From NCBI GenBank assembly GCA_902462665.1, contig CABQCM010000057.1, positions 1 through 7,711 of the forward strand: DNA of 7,711 nucleotides. Reading direction: 5' to 3'. This document shows positions 5,183-7,711 of this stretch, piece by piece. A program made the translations under genes and the position numbers. Origin of the DNA: an uncultured Oscillospiraceae bacterium (GTDB lineage Bacteria > Bacillota > Clostridia > Oscillospirales > Acutalibacteraceae). The notes under the pieces were generated by a model. It was not told the origin of the DNA, searched no databases, and saw only the letters and a program-made list of their open reading frames with translations. Within the stretch, counting starts at the first letter, position 1; every line of letters starts with the position of its first letter.

Positions 5183-7711
5183 ATGAAAACGATTCGAGCT
5201 GAAATCAGGGACAATGCGTTGGTGTTCGACGACAACAATGCAGGAAATGCGTTTGATCATCTTGCTACACAAATTAAAATTAACGTCTCGGAACTGCATA
5301 CGGATATCAATACATACCGTTTACTGTTTCAAACGCAGCCTCAAAAATTCAGCGGGAAAGCATATTCGTCCGGCATACTTTCAGTGGCACAGGGGTACAT
5401 AGACTTTCCTCTCCCGTCATCCTTGATGAAGGAGGGCGTATTACTCATTCAACTTCGCGTGCTTCAAACCGTGGATGGGGAGGAACATGTTGCGCACACA
5501 GCAACCGGGCAATTGACGGTAGGGGCTTCCATACCGGGCGGCGATTCCATTGACGAACAATACACCGGCCTATTGGATGCGCAAATCGACGCAATCCAAG
5601 GATGGATTGATAATCCCGATCCAATCAGCGGATACAGCGCGCAATGGTCTGTATCTAGTATGGCTCTCCCGGTGGACAAGCAGAGCAACCTGACGGCTGC
5701 TGTTAGTCAAATGGTTTCAGTCATCTTGAAAAAGGGGAACAAACTCGTAACCAATACCGATGGAGAATACTCGGCGGAATCGCACCAGGGATATCAAACA
5801 GCCACCATCAAACCGTCGGTGCCGGCAAAGGGCTGTTCTATGCAATGGCAGATATCCTACAGTGCCGGTTCAAAGATTTATCCATTGTCCCCAGTGAACT
5901 TCACGATCAAAGATAATGCGACTGGATATGAAGCAAAACATAGCGTAATGGTTTCGACAGCCAACCAAGGCCCGCAGGGTGAAAGCGGAGTATACGTGGG
6001 AACGAGCGAGCCAGAGGACGAAGCGGTGACGGTGTGGGTGAACCCGTCAGGGACGGATATGGCTCCCCCCGTCAAGGCTCTCGCCCATGTGACCGACCAG
6101 CTTGTCGTGCCGCTGCTCATTACCCAGTATGGCGTTCAGGACGCGCTGAAGACGTTCGTGGAGGCCAACACGGATTACGATGACCTCACCAGTGTCTGCA
6201 ACCGCTTTTTCGAGGCGGCGGCCAAAACAGTGAGCGGCACCTACACATCCCGGTTTCACAAATTCGCCAGCAACAGCTCCTCTGTGGGAACCAAGCTGGA
6301 CGCCAACGCCGGGCTGACCTGCACCCCTTCCACCCGGGCGGCGGCAGGAACCGACGATTACGCCGCTCTCCCGCTGTTCGCCTGCTTCAACGTAAATTAC
6401 ACCATCGACGCTGTCACCCTTGAGCCGGTCATCCTTGCCATTCAGGGGATTACCGACAGCTTTGCTGCGACCCCCGCCAATTCTCTGGTTGGCGTGATGC
6501 AGATGACCGGCTGGGTGCGCCGCACCTCGGACGATACCACCAAAACCGTGGAATACCGCTCCGCCGAAGCGCCAGGATTCCGGCCTCTGCCGGAGGCGGT
6601 ACGCGCATCGGACAACACCGTGCGCGGCTTTGTCGTCCACGCCAAGTATGCGGCTGGATACAACGCATCCGGCTTGCTTTCGAGCGTTTCGGGCGTACAG
6701 CCCGCCACCGAACGCCCCGGCTCCGCAGGCTCCACTTCCATCAGCCACAACGGACAGATCGCCAAGTGGCGCGAATGGGGCAACCAGTATTGCGGCTCCA
6801 GCCTTTGCGATATCGCCTTCCTTCAGCTCATGCTGGAGATCAAATACGCTGTGCTCGGCTCGTCGCAGGTCATGGCGGGCTGCCGCAATTATACTGTTTC
6901 ACACAAAGCTGCGGCGGCGGAATCGGGCGTGAAGCGCATTTTGCTGACCGCAGACCATGCTGGTGATTTTGTGGTTGGCAGCAGCGTATCGCTCGGCAGC
7001 ACAAGCAGCCGGTCTGAAGCCGGGAATTACGATGTTTGCGATATTGTAAGAATCGCAAGCATAGAAGACGCCACGGTGGACGGCCAAACCTATAAGGCGG
7101 TCAACCTCGAAACCGAAACGCCCTTTGACGTCACCACAGATACCTATATTGCAACGCATCCATGGCGTACCGGCAGCACGGACGATGTTCCCGGCAACGA
7201 CGGCAGCCCGACGAGCAATACCTCTGGCAAGGAGCCTTGTAAAATCCAGGGCATTGAAGTCATGCTCGGGGCGTATGAGATTCCCGCCGATACGACGCTG
7301 TATGTGGATACGGAAAAATACACTGTCTACCTCAACCGCAAAGCCTCGGAGATCGCCGTGGGCAACAGCGGAACCAATCCCATCACGGCGGGCACGATTC
7401 CGAAAGAAACAGATGCAACGCAGAAATACATCGCGGAACTCAACTGGGATGCAAATGATCCGGAGACGTATATGCTGCCCCAGGTGTTTGGCGGCCACGC
7501 CGCGACCGGCTACCGTGCATACGTGCAGTATGACGGTGCGTCGGCTACCGGCTGGCGCGAGTGGCAGGCGTTTGGCGGCATGAGTTCGGTTGGCAGCGGC
7601 TTTTCGGGCGCCCGCCTGGCCGGCGGCATCGGCGTTGCCTACTGGAGCTTTGCAGCCCGCGCATGCGGTTCCGGCGGCAACCGGGGTAAATACACTCCGG
7701 CGAATTCGTAA
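5183..7711 (+). CDS. Mosaic baseplate adhesin: BppU-like N-terminus, C-type-lectin-like variable C-terminus
   Basis: This is 842 residues from ATG 5183 to the TAA at 7709-7711, the last base of the window. Residues ~1-115 resemble the BppU/DUF2479 N-terminus that docks fibres on the baseplate (TYRLLFQTQ, a GYIDFPLPSSLM strand, LLIQLRVLQ). A short helix (~121-145) and a beta-rich part (~148-260) of unknown family follow. Residue 263 starts a collagen-like GPQGESG, then VYVGTSEPEDEAVTVWVNPSG, a common fibre linker. From ~300 onward the protein resembles the C-type-lectin/FGE-like display domain of DGR target proteins: WREWGNQYCGSSLCDIAFLQ (529), PGNDGSPTSNTSGKEP (670), IQGIEVMLGAYEI (688) and WREWQAFGG (791), with a candidate variable tail. 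GC content rises sharply near the linker. Likely role: host receptor recognition at the tail tip. Domain calls are from pattern memory, not searches. Confidence 0.82.
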   Translation: MKTIRAEIRDNALVFDDNNAGNAFDHLATQIKINVSELHTDINTYRLLFQTQPQKFSGKAYSSGILSVAQGYIDFPLPSSLMKEGVLLIQLRVLQTVDGEEHVAHTATGQLTVGASIPGGDSIDEQYTGLLDAQIDAIQGWIDNPDPISGYSAQWSVSSMALPVDKQSNLTAAVSQMVSVILKKGNKLVTNTDGEYSAESHQGYQTATIKPSVPAKGCSMQWQISYSAGSKIYPLSPVNFTIKDNATGYEAKHSVMVSTANQGPQGESGVYVGTSEPEDEAVTVWVNPSGTDMAPPVKALAHVTDQLVVPLLITQYGVQDALKTFVEANTDYDDLTSVCNRFFEAAAKTVSGTYTSRFHKFASNSSSVGTKLDANAGLTCTPSTRAAAGTDDYAALPLFACFNVNYTIDAVTLEPVILAIQGITDSFAATPANSLVGVMQMTGWVRRTSDDTTKTVEYRSAEAPGFRPLPEAVRASDNTVRGFVVHAKYAAGYNASGLLSSVSGVQPATERPGSAGSTSISHNGQIAKWREWGNQYCGSSLCDIAFLQLMLEIKYAVLGSSQVMAGCRNYTVSHKAAAAESGVKRILLTADHAGDFVVGSSVSLGSTSSRSEAGNYDVCDIVRIASIEDATVDGQTYKAVNLETETPFDVTTDTYIATHPWRTGSTDDVPGNDGSPTSNTSGKEPCKIQGIEVMLGAYEIPADTTLYVDTEKYTVYLNRKASEIAVGNSGTNPITAGTIPKETDATQKYIAELNWDANDPETYMLPQVFGGHAATGYRAYVQYDGASATGWREWQAFGGMSSVGSGFSGARLAGGIGVAYWSFAARACGSGGNRGKYTPANS
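5969..6055 (+). other. Collagen-like linker and fibre hinge, module junction
   Basis: It encodes GPQGESG (Gly-x-y repeats) followed by VYVGTSEPEDEAVTVWVNPSG, a linker shared by many otherwise unrelated phage fibre and baseplate proteins. It separates an AT-richer N-terminal module from a GC-richer C-terminal module and is a plausible site of homologous exchange between phages. Confidence 0.65.
7553..7711 (+). other. Candidate DGR variable region (VR) at the 3' end of the adhesin gene
   Basis: The last ~50 codons begin WREWQAFGG and then alternate fixed and apparently free positions: G-F-S-x-A-R-L, then Y-W-S-F-A-A-R-A-C-G, ending N-R-G-K-Y-T-P-A-N-S. Known DGR targets place their VR at the very 3' end of a C-type-lectin-like gene, with adenines in the template mutated in codons such as AAC. 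Here the presumed free positions are mostly pyrimidine-ended (GGC, AGC, GTT, GCC, CGC, ATC, TAC, TCC), the product expected from randomised AAC/AAT codons. Adenine is scarce: 8 of 99 bases in 7580-7678. The GC-rich end (about 7667-7687) could be the initiation-of-homology segment. No template repeat or reverse transcriptase is in the window, so the assignment is an inference. A static lectin-like tail is the alternative. Confidence 0.6.

Noticed and set aside
6047..6748. Minus-strand open frame of 233 codons in the GC-rich part of the adhesin
   Set aside because: High GC lowers stop frequency; the product is Gly/Arg-rich without recognisable domains and lies fully antisense to a well-supported gene.
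7660..7667. CGCATGCG palindrome near the end of the last gene, considered as a DGR-associated hairpin
   Set aside because: It is only eight bases with no loop, and DGR hairpins normally lie just after the variable region, outside this window.

Overview
The window is a stretch of the late structural (tail and baseplate) module of a long-tailed phage or prophage. Gene order and the motifs of each product fit siphovirus-type tails of Gram-positive hosts, most likely a gut-type Clostridia (Firmicutes) host. That host call is an inference from gene content, strong purine-rich ribosome binding sites and mid-range base composition. I see no rRNA, tRNA, CRISPR array, transposase, integrase, lysis gene or host housekeeping gene.

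Layout, all on the + strand and nearly gapless: (1) 1-2274, the 3' part of the tail tape-measure protein, cut by the left edge; (2) 2271-3134, a distal-tail (Dit-like) protein, overlapping the previous gene by 4 bp; (3) 3137-4273, a tail hub protein of the ReqiPepy6 Gp37-like type; (4) 4294-5168, a receptor-binding or tail-fibre-like protein whose start and body lie in different frames, joined across a run of seven T; (5) 5183-7711, an 842-residue mosaic baseplate/adhesin protein ending exactly at the right edge. No promoter or terminator is evident inside, so the genes are probably read from one late transcript starting upstream.

The tape measure sets tail length. The Dit-like and Gp37-like proteins would form the tail-tip hub, and the last two proteins would be the peripheral parts that touch the host.

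The most interesting element is the end of the last gene. After a BppU-like N-terminus and a short collagen-like linker, base composition jumps and the protein becomes a C-type-lectin-like display domain. Its last ~50 codons (about 7553-7711) look like the variable region (VR) of a diversity-generating retroelement (DGR): a fixed scaffold of Gly/Phe/Trp/Ala-Arg positions interleaved with pyrimidine-ended codons, and marked adenine depletion. The template repeat and reverse transcriptase would be expected just downstream, outside the window, so the DGR assignment is inferred, not shown.

The second notable point is the frame break in the neighbouring receptor-binding gene. It could be a homopolymer sequencing error, a real inactivating indel, phase variation or a programmed frameshift.
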